Assembly (NCBI GenBank): GCA_963837755.1
Contig: CAWIOP010000004.1
Span: forward strand, 372,001 to 436,000
Reading direction: 5' to 3'
Source of the DNA: JADGHX01 sp963837755
GTDB taxonomy: Bacteria; Pseudomonadota; Gammaproteobacteria; Steroidobacterales; Steroidobacteraceae
Length of the DNA stretch: 64,000 nucleotides
Part shown: positions 14,994-22,167 of the stretch, one piece after another
Numbering within the stretch: position 1 is the stretch's first letter
Layout: each line of letters opens with the position of its first letter
The notes under the pieces: model-generated
What the model saw: the letters and a program-made list of their open reading frames with translations, nothing else
The model's database searches: none
Told to the model about the DNA's origin: nothing
Program-made: the position numbers and the translations under genes

Positions 14994-16015
14994 CGCGTCT
15001 CCCGTGTGAGCCTGGCTATGAGGCCAGGGCCTTCATAGATGAAGCCGCTATAGAGCTGGATGAGGTTGGCGCCCGCCGCAAACGTCGCATGCGCCGTTTC
15101 TACGCTTGAAATGCCGCCGACGCCAACGATCGGAAATTCCGGGCCCAGCCGGGCGCGCAGTGCGCGGATGGCGCGCAGGCTCAGCGGGTGAAGGGGTGCG
15201 CCGCTGAGTCCGCCGGCCTCACTGGCGTGTCGGGATCGCAGCGATGTGGGCCGGGTCGTCGTGGTGTTCGTCGCGACGACGCCATCGACCCCGAATTTGA
15301 GCAGCACGCTGCAGATGGAGTCGAGGCTCGCACCATCAAGGTCTGGCGCAAGCTTCACGAGCAGCGGCACGCGCTTGCTGTGAACCGTGCTGAGCGCCTC
15401 TCGCACATCCACCAATTCGAGCAGCAGCCGGTCGAGCGACGCCGCGCCCTGCAGTTCACGTAGCCCCGGCGTGTTCGGCGAGGAGACATTGACGGTTACG
15501 TAGTCCGCCGTCGCGTAGACCGCTCGCAGGCACGTGACGTAGTCGCGGGCCGCCTGCTCCAGCGGCGTGTCGAAATTCTTGCCGATGTTCACGCCGCACA
15601 CGCCGCGATAGCGCCGCTTTTCGAGCCGCCGCACGACGGCCTCGACGCCATCATTGTTGAACCCCATGCGGTTGATCAGCGCCCGATCCTCGACCAGGCG
15701 AAACAGGTTCGGCGGCGGATTGCCCGCCTGCGGCCGCGGGGTCACGGTGCCGACTTCGATGAATCCAAACCCGAGCTGCGCGAGTGCATCGATATATCGT
15801 CCGGATTTGTCGAATCCCGCGGCGAGGCCTACGGGGTTGGCAAAACGCAGTCCCGGTAACTGAACCTCGGCGCCGGAGCTGGCGCCCTCGATCTCGCGGT
15901 GTCTGGCCACGGTCGGCCTGGCCACGGACAGCACACGAAGGGCCTGCATCGTGACTCGATGGGCGAGATCGGGGCTCAGGCAAAACAGCAGCGGGCGAAT
16001 CAGGGGGTAGAGCAT
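14990..16015 (-). CDS. pyrD: Dihydroorotate dehydrogenase (quinone), class 2
   Basis: Oxidises dihydroorotate to orotate in pyrimidine synthesis, passing electrons to quinone at the inner membrane. The start at 16015 gives MLYPLIRPLLFCLSPDLAHR, the amphipathic membrane helix of class 2 enzymes; an upstream ATG at 16066 would add 17 residues not typical of the family. FMN-site motifs: NPVGLAAGFDKSG, the class 2 catalytic Ser in NVSSPNTPGLRELQG, VATNTTTTRP, and VGVGGISSVETA. 341 residues is normal. The stop overlaps the start of the enoyl-CoA hydratase gene. Confidence 0.93.
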   Translation of the reverse strand: MLYPLIRPLLFCLSPDLAHRVTMQALRVLSVARPTVARHREIEGASSGAEVQLPGLRFANPVGLAAGFDKSGRYIDALAQLGFGFIEVGTVTPRPQAGNPPPNLFRLVEDRALINRMGFNNDGVEAVVRRLEKRRYRGVCGVNIGKNFDTPLEQAARDYVTCLRAVYATADYVTVNVSSPNTPGLRELQGAASLDRLLLELVDVREALSTVHSKRVPLLVKLAPDLDGASLDSICSVLLKFGVDGVVATNTTTTRPTSLRSRHASEAGGLSGAPLHPLSLRAIRALRARLGPEFPIVGVGGISSVETAHATFAAGANLIQLYSGFIYEGPGLIARLTRETR

Positions 16016-16125
16016 TCCGTCACAGAATGGCGCACGCGCGCGGGGATGCCAATGGACGTCCGGCATATGGACACGATCCCACTCAAGTTGTTGACGCGTC
16101 TGCCGAAAAGCTCTCCTGAACGTAT

Positions 16126-16557
16126 TTGAACTGGACGAGAAACATCTTGAACGGCTATTTCCAGTGGGACCCTTCCAAACTTTCCCTGCAGATCCAGGAA
16201 ATGGACGACGAGCACAAAGTGCTCATCGCCTTGATGAACAAGCTCCACGTGCTGCATGGGAAGCACGCCGCCGCCGGCGAGCAGGTGCGGGTGCTCAATG
16301 AGCTCGTGACCTATACCGCGAAGCACTTCGCGGACGAGGAGGCCTACATGGAGCGCATTGGCTACCCCGGCCTGCGCGTCCACAAGGGCGTGCACAAGCA
16401 ATTGCTGGAGAGGCTGGCCGGCTTCAAGTCCACCACCCGGGCCAGCCAGGCGCTGCCTGAAGACCTGTTCGTCTTCTTCAAGATGTGGCTGAGCGCGCAC
16501 ATCTGCGGTATCGACATGAAGTACGCGCGCCATGCGCTGACGGAGCGCGCGGGGTAA
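16126..16557 (+). CDS. Bacteriohemerythrin
   Basis: An O2-binding di-iron four-helix protein of about 143 residues. The ligand set is visible: H and D/E around MDDEHKVLIALMNKLH, HFADEEAYME (HxxxE), HKGVHKQLL (HxxxH) and the terminal HICGIDMKYA (HxxxxD). It is a stand-alone domain with no chemotaxis module, so it may store, carry or sense O2. The frame opens at TTG 16126; a second TTG at 16147, preceded by GGACGAG, is an alternative that would start just before the FQWDPS segment. It is divergent from pyrD. Confidence 0.86.
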   Translation: MNWTRNILNGYFQWDPSKLSLQIQEMDDEHKVLIALMNKLHVLHGKHAAAGEQVRVLNELVTYTAKHFADEEAYMERIGYPGLRVHKGVHKQLLERLAGFKSTTRASQALPEDLFVFFKMWLSAHICGIDMKYARHALTERAG

Positions 16558-16617
16558 CGCGGCTATCGCGCCGTGGCGTGCAGCTTGAGGCCGCCAGACT
16601 CGATTGCCGCGCTAGTG

Positions 16618-17085
16618 CTAGCTCTGCTCGAACAGTCGGCAGTAGATGCAAAGATCCGTGCTCGTGCTTTCCGGCCAGAAGTTGCTCACCCACGGGCGGG
16701 CGGCTCTGGCGGCGGCGTGCTCAAACGCCTGATTCGCCAGATCGTGTTTCGCAACCTCCGCGGGGCCCGCGTGCTCCAGAATCTCGGTGGCGCGCGTGGT
16801 TTCCACGGGGCCACGCGGAAGCACGGTGATCGTCGCGGCCCCGCTTTCCACGCGCCAGGCGAACAGTTCCGGGAATAGCACCTCGTCGTCGCGTGTGAAG
16901 AGCGCGCGGAAGTACTGCACGAATTTCCCGTGCGCGGAGTCAGCAGGCTGGAGTGCCGCCCGGCCTGGCTCGCAACACGCGGTGAGCTCGACGCGATCGA
17001 CGGGGAACCCATCCTGGAACAGCTCCATGCGGACGCGATCTGCGGTGGTGTAGTCGTCGAACACGGCGAGTAAGACAGCGCTCAT
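16618..17085 (-). CDS. Hypothetical protein, 155 residues
   Basis: Not assigned to a named family. The ATG at 17085 is preceded by GGAGAA at good spacing, so this start is preferred over an upstream extension. The N-terminus MSAVLLAVFDDYTTADRVRMELF, with a hydrophobic strand followed by an amphipathic helix, resembles the small alpha/beta domain of general-stress (17M-like) proteins that begin by comparing two subunits; this is a weak resemblance. The C-terminus carries a short Cys pair (DLCIYCRLF). No signal peptide or membrane segment. It is convergent with the hemerythrin gene. Confidence 0.6.
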   Translation of the reverse strand: MSAVLLAVFDDYTTADRVRMELFQDGFPVDRVELTACCEPGRAALQPADSAHGKFVQYFRALFTRDDEVLFPELFAWRVESGAATITVLPRGPVETTRATEILEHAGPAEVAKHDLANQAFEHAAARAARPWVSNFWPESTSTDLCIYCRLFEQS

Positions 17086-17288
17086 GTCGTTCTCCGCTGG
17101 ATTGCGGACGAGCCGCAAGCTCATGGTGCGAAAAGATTCTACTCGCACTGCCCGAGACCGGAAGAACCGTGTCAGTTCGACAGTGCGATGAGGCGCCGAG
17201 CTGAAGCTTAGGGCTTGCGGTGTGGCGTGCCGGCTGCGCTGGCGTTTCCGGTGCGCGCTCTGCGCGGCACGCCCGAAGTCGACCCAAC

Positions 17289-17588
17289 TCACTCCGTGGC
17301 AGCGTGCAGCCTGAGGCCCAGCGCGCGCACCACCTTCAGCACGGTTGCGAGCTCGGGATTTCCTTCTGACGACAGTGCCTTGTAGAGGCTTTCGCGCCCC
17401 AGCCCTGTCTGGCGAGCGATCTCGGCCATGCCAAAGGAGCGGGCGATGTCACCGAGCGCTGCGCACACGAAGGCAGCGTCATCCTGCTCGAGCGCGGCTT
17501 CGAGGTATTCGGCGCGGTCCGCATTCGTGTTGAGGTGGTCGACAACGTCCCACCGCTTTGTGGGGACTTTGCTTTTCATCTTTGCCAT
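17289..17588 (-). CDS. HigA-like addiction-module antidote, no adjacent toxin
   Basis: A 99-residue DNA-binding antitoxin of the HI1420-type putative antidote family: a variable N-terminus (MAKMKSKVPTKRWDVVDHL), the conserved DDAAFVCAALGDIARSFGMAEIARQ segment split by its helix-turn-helix, and GLGRESLYKALSSEGNPELATVLKVVRALG. In this family the antidote normally follows a RelE/HigB-like toxin gene on the same strand. No toxin frame is present upstream (17589-17732) or downstream. A perfect inverted repeat lies 13 bases upstream of its ATG, a plausible autoregulatory operator. It may be a solitary regulator that outlived its toxin. Confidence 0.82.
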   Translation of the reverse strand: MAKMKSKVPTKRWDVVDHLNTNADRAEYLEAALEQDDAAFVCAALGDIARSFGMAEIARQTGLGRESLYKALSSEGNPELATVLKVVRALGLRLHAATE

Positions 17589-17600
17589 GTGAGCGTCTCG

Positions 17601-17620
17601 TCGTATCCCATAAGATACGA
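17601..17620. promoter_or_regulatory. Perfect inverted repeat, probable antidote operator
   Basis: TCGTATC-CCATAA-GATACGA: 7-bp arms with a 6-base spacer, centred 22 bases upstream of the antidote ATG. Position and symmetry suit a dimeric HTH repressor autoregulating its own promoter. The role is inferred. Confidence 0.55.
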
Positions 17621-17732
17621 TTGGACGCTCGAAACGACAAGCGTTGAATCGGCGTTCGTGGTGCGAACGCGCAGAAATGCCCGGGCGAACAGAGTGTCGG
17701 GCAGAATGGAACGACGGTGAGGAGGCGGAACG

Positions 17733-18632
17733 ATGCCGGACGTTGCTTTCGTTGGGCTGGGGAAGATGGGCAGCGGGATGGCGGGCCGCCTGCTTGCCGC
17801 AGGTTGCCGGGTGCGGGTCTACAACCGCACGGCGTCCAGGGCGGAGCCACTTGTGAGTCAGGGTGCTCGCGTGTGCGCCACGCCGGCCGAGGCGTGCAAC
17901 GGAGCGCGCGCGGTGTTTGCAATGACTGCCGACGACCAGTCGTCGCAGTCCGTATGGCTGGGGGCTGATGGAATCCTCGCCGCCCACTTGGCGCCCGACA
18001 GTCTGGCCGTGGAATGCTCCACGCTTTCTCATGATTGGGTGATGGAACTGGCTGCGCTGGCGACTGCGCGTGGTCTGAGATACATCGATGCACCCGTAAC
18101 CGGGCCTCCCGATGCCGCAGCGGCTGGCAAGCTCACATTGCTTGTGGGTGCGAGCCACGCGGACCTTGCTTCCGCGCGCTCTTTTCTGGACTCACTTGCG
18201 GATCGCATTCTTCACTTCGGCCCGGTGGGCTCGGGCACGGCCTACAAGCTGATGATCAACATGATGGGCGCCGTGCAGATTGCGGCGGCGGCGGAAGGCA
18301 TGGCCATCGCCCAGCGCGCGGGCCTCGATCTTGCGTTTGTCGCCGATGCCATTGCCGCGGGTCAGGCGGCGAGCCCGCAGGTGGTGCGCAACACCCGCCG
18401 CATGGTCGATGGCGACCATGATCGCAACATCGTCTTTACGCCGGCGCTGCGTCTGAAAGACGTCGAATACGCGTTGCGGTTCGCTCGAAAGCTCGGTGTT
18501 GGGAGCTCGTTCGGTGAACTGGCCGCGGGCCTCCTCAGGCAGCTTTGCGAGTTGGGCTACGGGCAGCAGAACGAAAGCAAGATCTTCGATATTGCGCGCG
18601 CACGGACGGCGGTCGAGGTGCTCCCAAAGTAG
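17733..18632 (+). CDS. NAD(P)-dependent beta-hydroxyacid dehydrogenase family protein
   Basis: A 299-residue member of the 3-hydroxyisobutyrate dehydrogenase/GLYR1 family, which reduces or oxidises small beta-hydroxyacids or semialdehydes. Visible: nucleotide-binding VAFVGLGKMGSGMAGRLL at the N-terminus, substrate-binding DAPVTGPPDAAAAGKLTLLVG near residue 120, and the catalytic Lys in GSGTAYKLMINMM near 170. Arg in YNRTASRAEPL after the second strand favours NADP(H). A strong ribosome site (GGAGG) precedes the ATG. It is divergent from the antidote gene. Substrate cannot be told from sequence. Confidence 0.85.
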   Translation: MPDVAFVGLGKMGSGMAGRLLAAGCRVRVYNRTASRAEPLVSQGARVCATPAEACNGARAVFAMTADDQSSQSVWLGADGILAAHLAPDSLAVECSTLSHDWVMELAALATARGLRYIDAPVTGPPDAAAAGKLTLLVGASHADLASARSFLDSLADRILHFGPVGSGTAYKLMINMMGAVQIAAAAEGMAIAQRAGLDLAFVADAIAAGQAASPQVVRNTRRMVDGDHDRNIVFTPALRLKDVEYALRFARKLGVGSSFGELAAGLLRQLCELGYGQQNESKIFDIARARTAVEVLPK

Positions 18633-18666
18633 CGAGACCCGCCTGCGCGCGCGGCAGCACCCTGTA

Positions 18667-19137
18667 TCAGTTGCCGGTGGCCGGCCGTGTGGCTGGCTTG
18701 TCTTTGTCCTTCACCATGAAGACGAGAATCTTCGCGGGCTGCGTGGTGCTCGCGTTCGCGGAGACGCGGTGCACGTCGCCCGGGTTTTCGTAGAACGTCT
18801 GCCCGGCAGTCAGCGTCAGGACGGGCTGGCCATCCACCTGCATTTTCACGGAGCCTTCCAGCACGTAGACGAACACGTGCGCGTCGTGGCGGTGTGGCAG
18901 CGACGCGCCGCCCGGAACGTATTGCACGGTGAGCATCGTGCCTTCCTTGTTCGGGATGCCGGTGAGGTCTTTCGTGAGCAGCGGCGCAACGATAGCCGGC
19001 GCCGGCACATCGGCCGCGTGTGCGGAGGAGGCCACGCCGCCCGCAAGCAACGCCGCGTTGAGCGCCGGAAGAATGGCGCGCAAATGCGGTGACATGCGTC
19101 GCGTAACGAGGTGCCTGGGGGAGCTGCGGGTCTTCAT
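18667..19137 (-). CDS. Exported cupin-domain protein
   Basis: A 156-residue protein with a signal peptide (hydrophobic LRAILPALNAALLAGG, cleavage after SSAHA) and one cupin_2 barrel: PGGASLPHRHDAHVFVYVLEG (motif 1 with two His) and NPGDVHRV (motif 2 His). A periplasmic metal-binding role is inferred; the reaction is unknown. The start at 19137 is backed by AGGAG 8 bases upstream; it gives a long positively charged n-region, and ATG 19095 is an alternative. It is convergent with the dehydrogenase and divergent from the glutathione transferase. Confidence 0.82.
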   Translation of the reverse strand: MKTRSSPRHLVTRRMSPHLRAILPALNAALLAGGVASSAHAADVPAPAIVAPLLTKDLTGIPNKEGTMLTVQYVPGGASLPHRHDAHVFVYVLEGSVKMQVDGQPVLTLTAGQTFYENPGDVHRVSANASTTQPAKILVFMVKDKDKPATRPATGN

Positions 19138-19255
19138 GGCGAATTCTCCTAAGCGCGGGCGGCCGTGCCATCGAGGGCGCGAGTGCCGCTAGACTACGGC
19201 GTAGCGTGGGCTGAAAGAAGGTCCAGGAAGCGACAGTTCGCACACTGGAGAGACC

Positions 19256-19948
19256 ATGATCGATGTTTACTACTGGGGAACGCCGAACGGCCTCAAGATC
19301 AAGCTGTTCCTCGAGGAAACGCAGCTTGCCCACCGCATCGTTCCGGTGAACATCGGCAAGGGCGAGCAGTTCGAGGCGGCGTACCTGAAGATCTCGCCGA
19401 ACGGGAAGATGCCCGCGATCGTGGATCACGATCCCGCCGATGGGGGTGGCCCGTTATCGCAGTTCGAGTCGGGAGCCATCCTGCTGTATCTCGCGGAGAA
19501 GACGGGCAAGCTGCTGCCCGCAGGCCTGCGCGGGCGAGCCGAGGTGTTGCAATGGCTCTTCTGGCAGGTGGCGGGGCTTGGGCCGATGGCCGGGCAGAAC
19601 GGCCACTTCAATGTCTATGCGCCGGAGAAAGTGCCGTACGCGATTGACCGCTACACGCGCGAAACCGCGCGGCTATACGGCGTGCTCGACCGCCGCCTTT
19701 CTGATCGCGAATTCATCGCCGGCGAATACTCCATCGCCGACATTGCGAGCTACCCGTGGATCGTGCCGCACGCGTCGCATCACCAGAATCTCGATGATTT
19801 CCCGCATCTCAAACGCTGGTTCGAGACGATTCGCGCGCGGCCGGCGACGGTCAGGGCGTACGAAGGCATTACGGACACGTACGCGAAGCGCCAGCCGCTC
19901 ACGGACGAGGAGCGGGCGGTTCTGTTCGGTCAGGGCGGCCGCCGGTGA
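19256..19948 (+). CDS. Glutathione S-transferase, YfcG/YghU-like
   Basis: A 230-residue soluble protein with a thioredoxin-like N-terminal domain (MIDVYYWGTPNGLKIKLFLEE) and the all-helical C-terminal domain. The TPNGxKI start, NPNGKMPAIVD with cis-Pro, and ESGAILLYLAEKTG (glutathione gamma-Glu site) are those of the disulfide-bond oxidoreductase group YfcG/YghU, which reduce disulfides with two bound glutathiones. GGAGAG lies upstream of the ATG. Confidence 0.88.
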   Translation: MIDVYYWGTPNGLKIKLFLEETQLAHRIVPVNIGKGEQFEAAYLKISPNGKMPAIVDHDPADGGGPLSQFESGAILLYLAEKTGKLLPAGLRGRAEVLQWLFWQVAGLGPMAGQNGHFNVYAPEKVPYAIDRYTRETARLYGVLDRRLSDREFIAGEYSIADIASYPWIVPHASHHQNLDDFPHLKRWFETIRARPATVRAYEGITDTYAKRQPLTDEERAVLFGQGGRR

Positions 19949-19969
19949 GTGTGCCCCGGTCTTCCGCCT

Positions 19970-21214
19970 CTAACGAAGGCATGAATTCGGAGAGTCTTGC
20001 TCGCCCGGCACGCTTAGCTTGAATCCCGCGCCGTAGTTGCTGCCTGGGCTGGCCCAGTCCGAGGATGTGTCGGCACGAAGCGCAGCGCATTCTTCTACTT
20101 CTCCGCCGGCGTATGCCTCGCTGTCCAGTACGCCTGGCGCGGGCAGTGCCTGCTCGCCTGTGGCGGATGGCTTGGGTCGGCAATCCGCGTCTTTTGCTGG
20201 CGGCTCGTCCGCGCTGTAGGCGCGTTCCGGATCGGTTCGGGTTACCTGAATCTCGCGCTCGTCAGTTAGGCCGTCGCCATCGAAGTCGATGTCGAAGTTC
20301 GCGTTCACGCAGGCCGTCTCGTTTTTTTTTGCGTGATCCCGCTCATGGATCAGAACGGCGACGAAGCTGGTGTAGTAGCGGAGGTCCTCCGACCTGCCTG
20401 TGATGCGAAGCGGGCCTGGGCCTTTGCTGGTCAGGCGGTATTGGTTATTGCCGTTGTACGCTTCGTCGCAAATGCGAATCCATGATTCGCCGAAGCCGTT
20501 CACGCTGAAAGATCTTCTGGAAGCCTCGTCGCAGCCATACTTGAAGAAGCCGCAGGCCAGGGTTTGCTCGATTGCGTTCTGCCGGTAATAGTAGAACCAG
20601 TTGGCCTCGGTTGAGGGGAGGCCCGCCCGTCTGTCAGCGCGGCAGTGTCGGGCGGAAATACAACGGGAACAGTAGACGACGTTTGGGTGATTCTTTCCTG
20701 TGCCTGTATAGAACACTTCAAAAGGTTGCTCGAGCAGCACCTTGCCTCGTCTTGCATACCGCAGTCGAACGGTCTTGAGGCCAAACGACGAGTTGAGTGA
20801 CGGCAGGCCGGTGAACGAGACCGTTGCGGTGAGCTGGCCGTTCTCCACCTTCGGCTCGCCATCCACGTTGTTAGGATCCCAGTCCTTGGACGAACCGGGT
20901 ATCTCATCCACGTCGAATTGCAGACCGCTCGCCAGTTGCGTGAGCTGCGCGAAGTCCGCGCCCGCGCGAGCCTCCACTTTCAGGTGGATAGTCAGAACGC
21001 CCCGGTCTTTGTCGTCCACCGCGCTGAACACGAACTCGTTCTGACCGTTCCCGGCTTCGGATCCGGGTGACCGGCGCGGGTCGCCTGCTGGCGTGATGAA
21101 CGCAAGGTGGGGCCACTCCGCCGAAGTGTTCTCCTCTCCGCCGGTGCTCGCGCAGGCGCAAAGAGCAAAGGAGGCACCAAGCAATACTGGAATTCGCCGC
21201 GTCCACGACAGCAT
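19970..21214 (-). CDS. Lipoprotein with HERDH motif and a calcium-loop-like segment
   Basis: No named family recognised. The start at 21214 gives MLSWTRRIPVLL followed by a hydrophobic run and a lipobox ending FALCAC, so an envelope lipoprotein is predicted; AAGGG lies 10 bases upstream, favouring this ATG over the one at 21223. About 414 residues. The middle is Cys-rich (YCSRCISARHC; ACGFFKYGCDE). Near residue 300 IHERDHAKK matches the HExxH zinc-protease pattern, followed by DIDFDGDGLTDERE, which resembles a thrombospondin-3/EF-hand calcium loop. Base composition is less GC-rich than its neighbours and includes a T8 run (20326-20333 area), suggesting acquisition. Protease function is only a hypothesis. 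Confidence 0.6.
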   Translation of the reverse strand: MLSWTRRIPVLLGASFALCACASTGGEENTSAEWPHLAFITPAGDPRRSPGSEAGNGQNEFVFSAVDDKDRGVLTIHLKVEARAGADFAQLTQLASGLQFDVDEIPGSSKDWDPNNVDGEPKVENGQLTATVSFTGLPSLNSSFGLKTVRLRYARRGKVLLEQPFEVFYTGTGKNHPNVVYCSRCISARHCRADRRAGLPSTEANWFYYYRQNAIEQTLACGFFKYGCDEASRRSFSVNGFGESWIRICDEAYNGNNQYRLTSKGPGPLRITGRSEDLRYYTSFVAVLIHERDHAKKNETACVNANFDIDFDGDGLTDEREIQVTRTDPERAYSADEPPAKDADCRPKPSATGEQALPAPGVLDSEAYAGGEVEECAALRADTSSDWASPGSNYGAGFKLSVPGEQDSPNSCLR

Positions 21215-21415
21215 GTCAGCCATTCCCTTGGCCTTTGGGATTCACTTGAGGTGATTCAGCACCAGCTCGCGCAGCTGCCTTGCAGCCTCACGGTGCCGGA
21301 TCGTTCGTGTTCTTGGCTGCGACGATCAGCGGGGCGTCGCGGATGCGTCCAGAGTCTCCAGTACGAAAGTCTCGGGACGCTACATGAAGCAGTGGTATTT
21401 CAAACAGTTCGGTGG

Positions 21416-21434
21416 TCGGGCGCGACGCGCCCGA
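21416..21434. terminator. Hairpin downstream of yceH
   Basis: TCGGGCGCG-A-CGCGCCCGA, a 9-bp perfect stem around one base, 35 bases past the yceH stop. No T-run follows, so termination here is unproven; the single-base centre means part of the stem must open as loop. Confidence 0.35.
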
Positions 21435-21468
21435 GCGAAGGTCGGTGCTTGGATATAGGGGATTGGCG

Positions 21469-22167
21469 TCAGACGCCGAGCTGCTTCTTCAACGAATCCA
21501 GCTCTTCGCGAAGCTGACGGACTTCCGCTTCGAGGCGATCGATGCGCGAAGGAGTGCCGGAGGAAGCGGCCGCCGCGCTCGTGGCATGCGTCACCCCACC
21601 GGGGGCGTGCGCGTCCGCCCCAGTGGCGACCTCTTCCTGCTCAACACCCGCTGCAACAGGGCCGCTGAACAGATGCGCATACTGCGAATCCCGCCGCCCA
21701 GGCAGGCGCGCCAAACGCACCACGAACGGCCCGTCTTCACGCGTGCGAAGGCCTTCAAGAACGTCCTCGACCTGCTCCGTATCCGAAAACTGCGCCATGC
21801 GCCCCGCCCGCGGTCGCAACTCTCCCGGCGTCTGCGCCCCCCGCAGCAGCAGCTCACACACGATGGCCAGTTCCTGCGGCGTGAACTTCAGCGTTCCGTA
21901 CTCGGTATTGCAGAACCGATGCTGATACTTCGGCACGCGGCTGCCAAAGCCCGAGCGCTCCATGACGAAGTGCTTCTTCGCGAGGGCATCCACCGTGCGC
22001 TGAACGGTGGCTTCGTCCACATCCATCATCGGGTCGCGATTGCTCTTCTGGTTGCACGCGTTCACGAGCGCGTTCAGCGACAGCGGGTATTGATCCGGCG
22101 TGGTGATCTGTTTTTCGATGAGGCAACCGATGACGCGCGCCTCCATGGGGGTCAGCTCGATGTTCAT
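21469..22167 (-). CDS. yceH: YceH family protein (DUF480)
   Basis: A 232-residue cytoplasmic protein of the UPF0502/YceH family, two winged-helix domains of unknown function. MNIELTPMEARVIGCLIEKQITTPDQYPLSLNAL-type start, NQKSNRDP, and TPQELAIVCELLLRGAQTPGELRPR are diagnostic segments. The C-terminus is Ala/Ser-rich then a short coiled coil (RIDRLEAEVRQLREELDSLKKQL). The start ATG overlaps the stop of the upstream peptidase gene (ATGA at 22164-22167), so the two are translationally coupled. Confidence 0.9.
   Translation of the reverse strand: MNIELTPMEARVIGCLIEKQITTPDQYPLSLNALVNACNQKSNRDPMMDVDEATVQRTVDALAKKHFVMERSGFGSRVPKYQHRFCNTEYGTLKFTPQELAIVCELLLRGAQTPGELRPRAGRMAQFSDTEQVEDVLEGLRTREDGPFVVRLARLPGRRDSQYAHLFSGPVAAGVEQEEVATGADAHAPGGVTHATSAAAASSGTPSRIDRLEAEVRQLREELDSLKKQLGV

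Noticed and set aside
16560..16617. Possible terminator or CTAG-containing element between hemerythrin and the hypothetical gene.
   Set aside because: Only a short GCTAG/CTAGC repeat; no stem of convincing length and no T-run.
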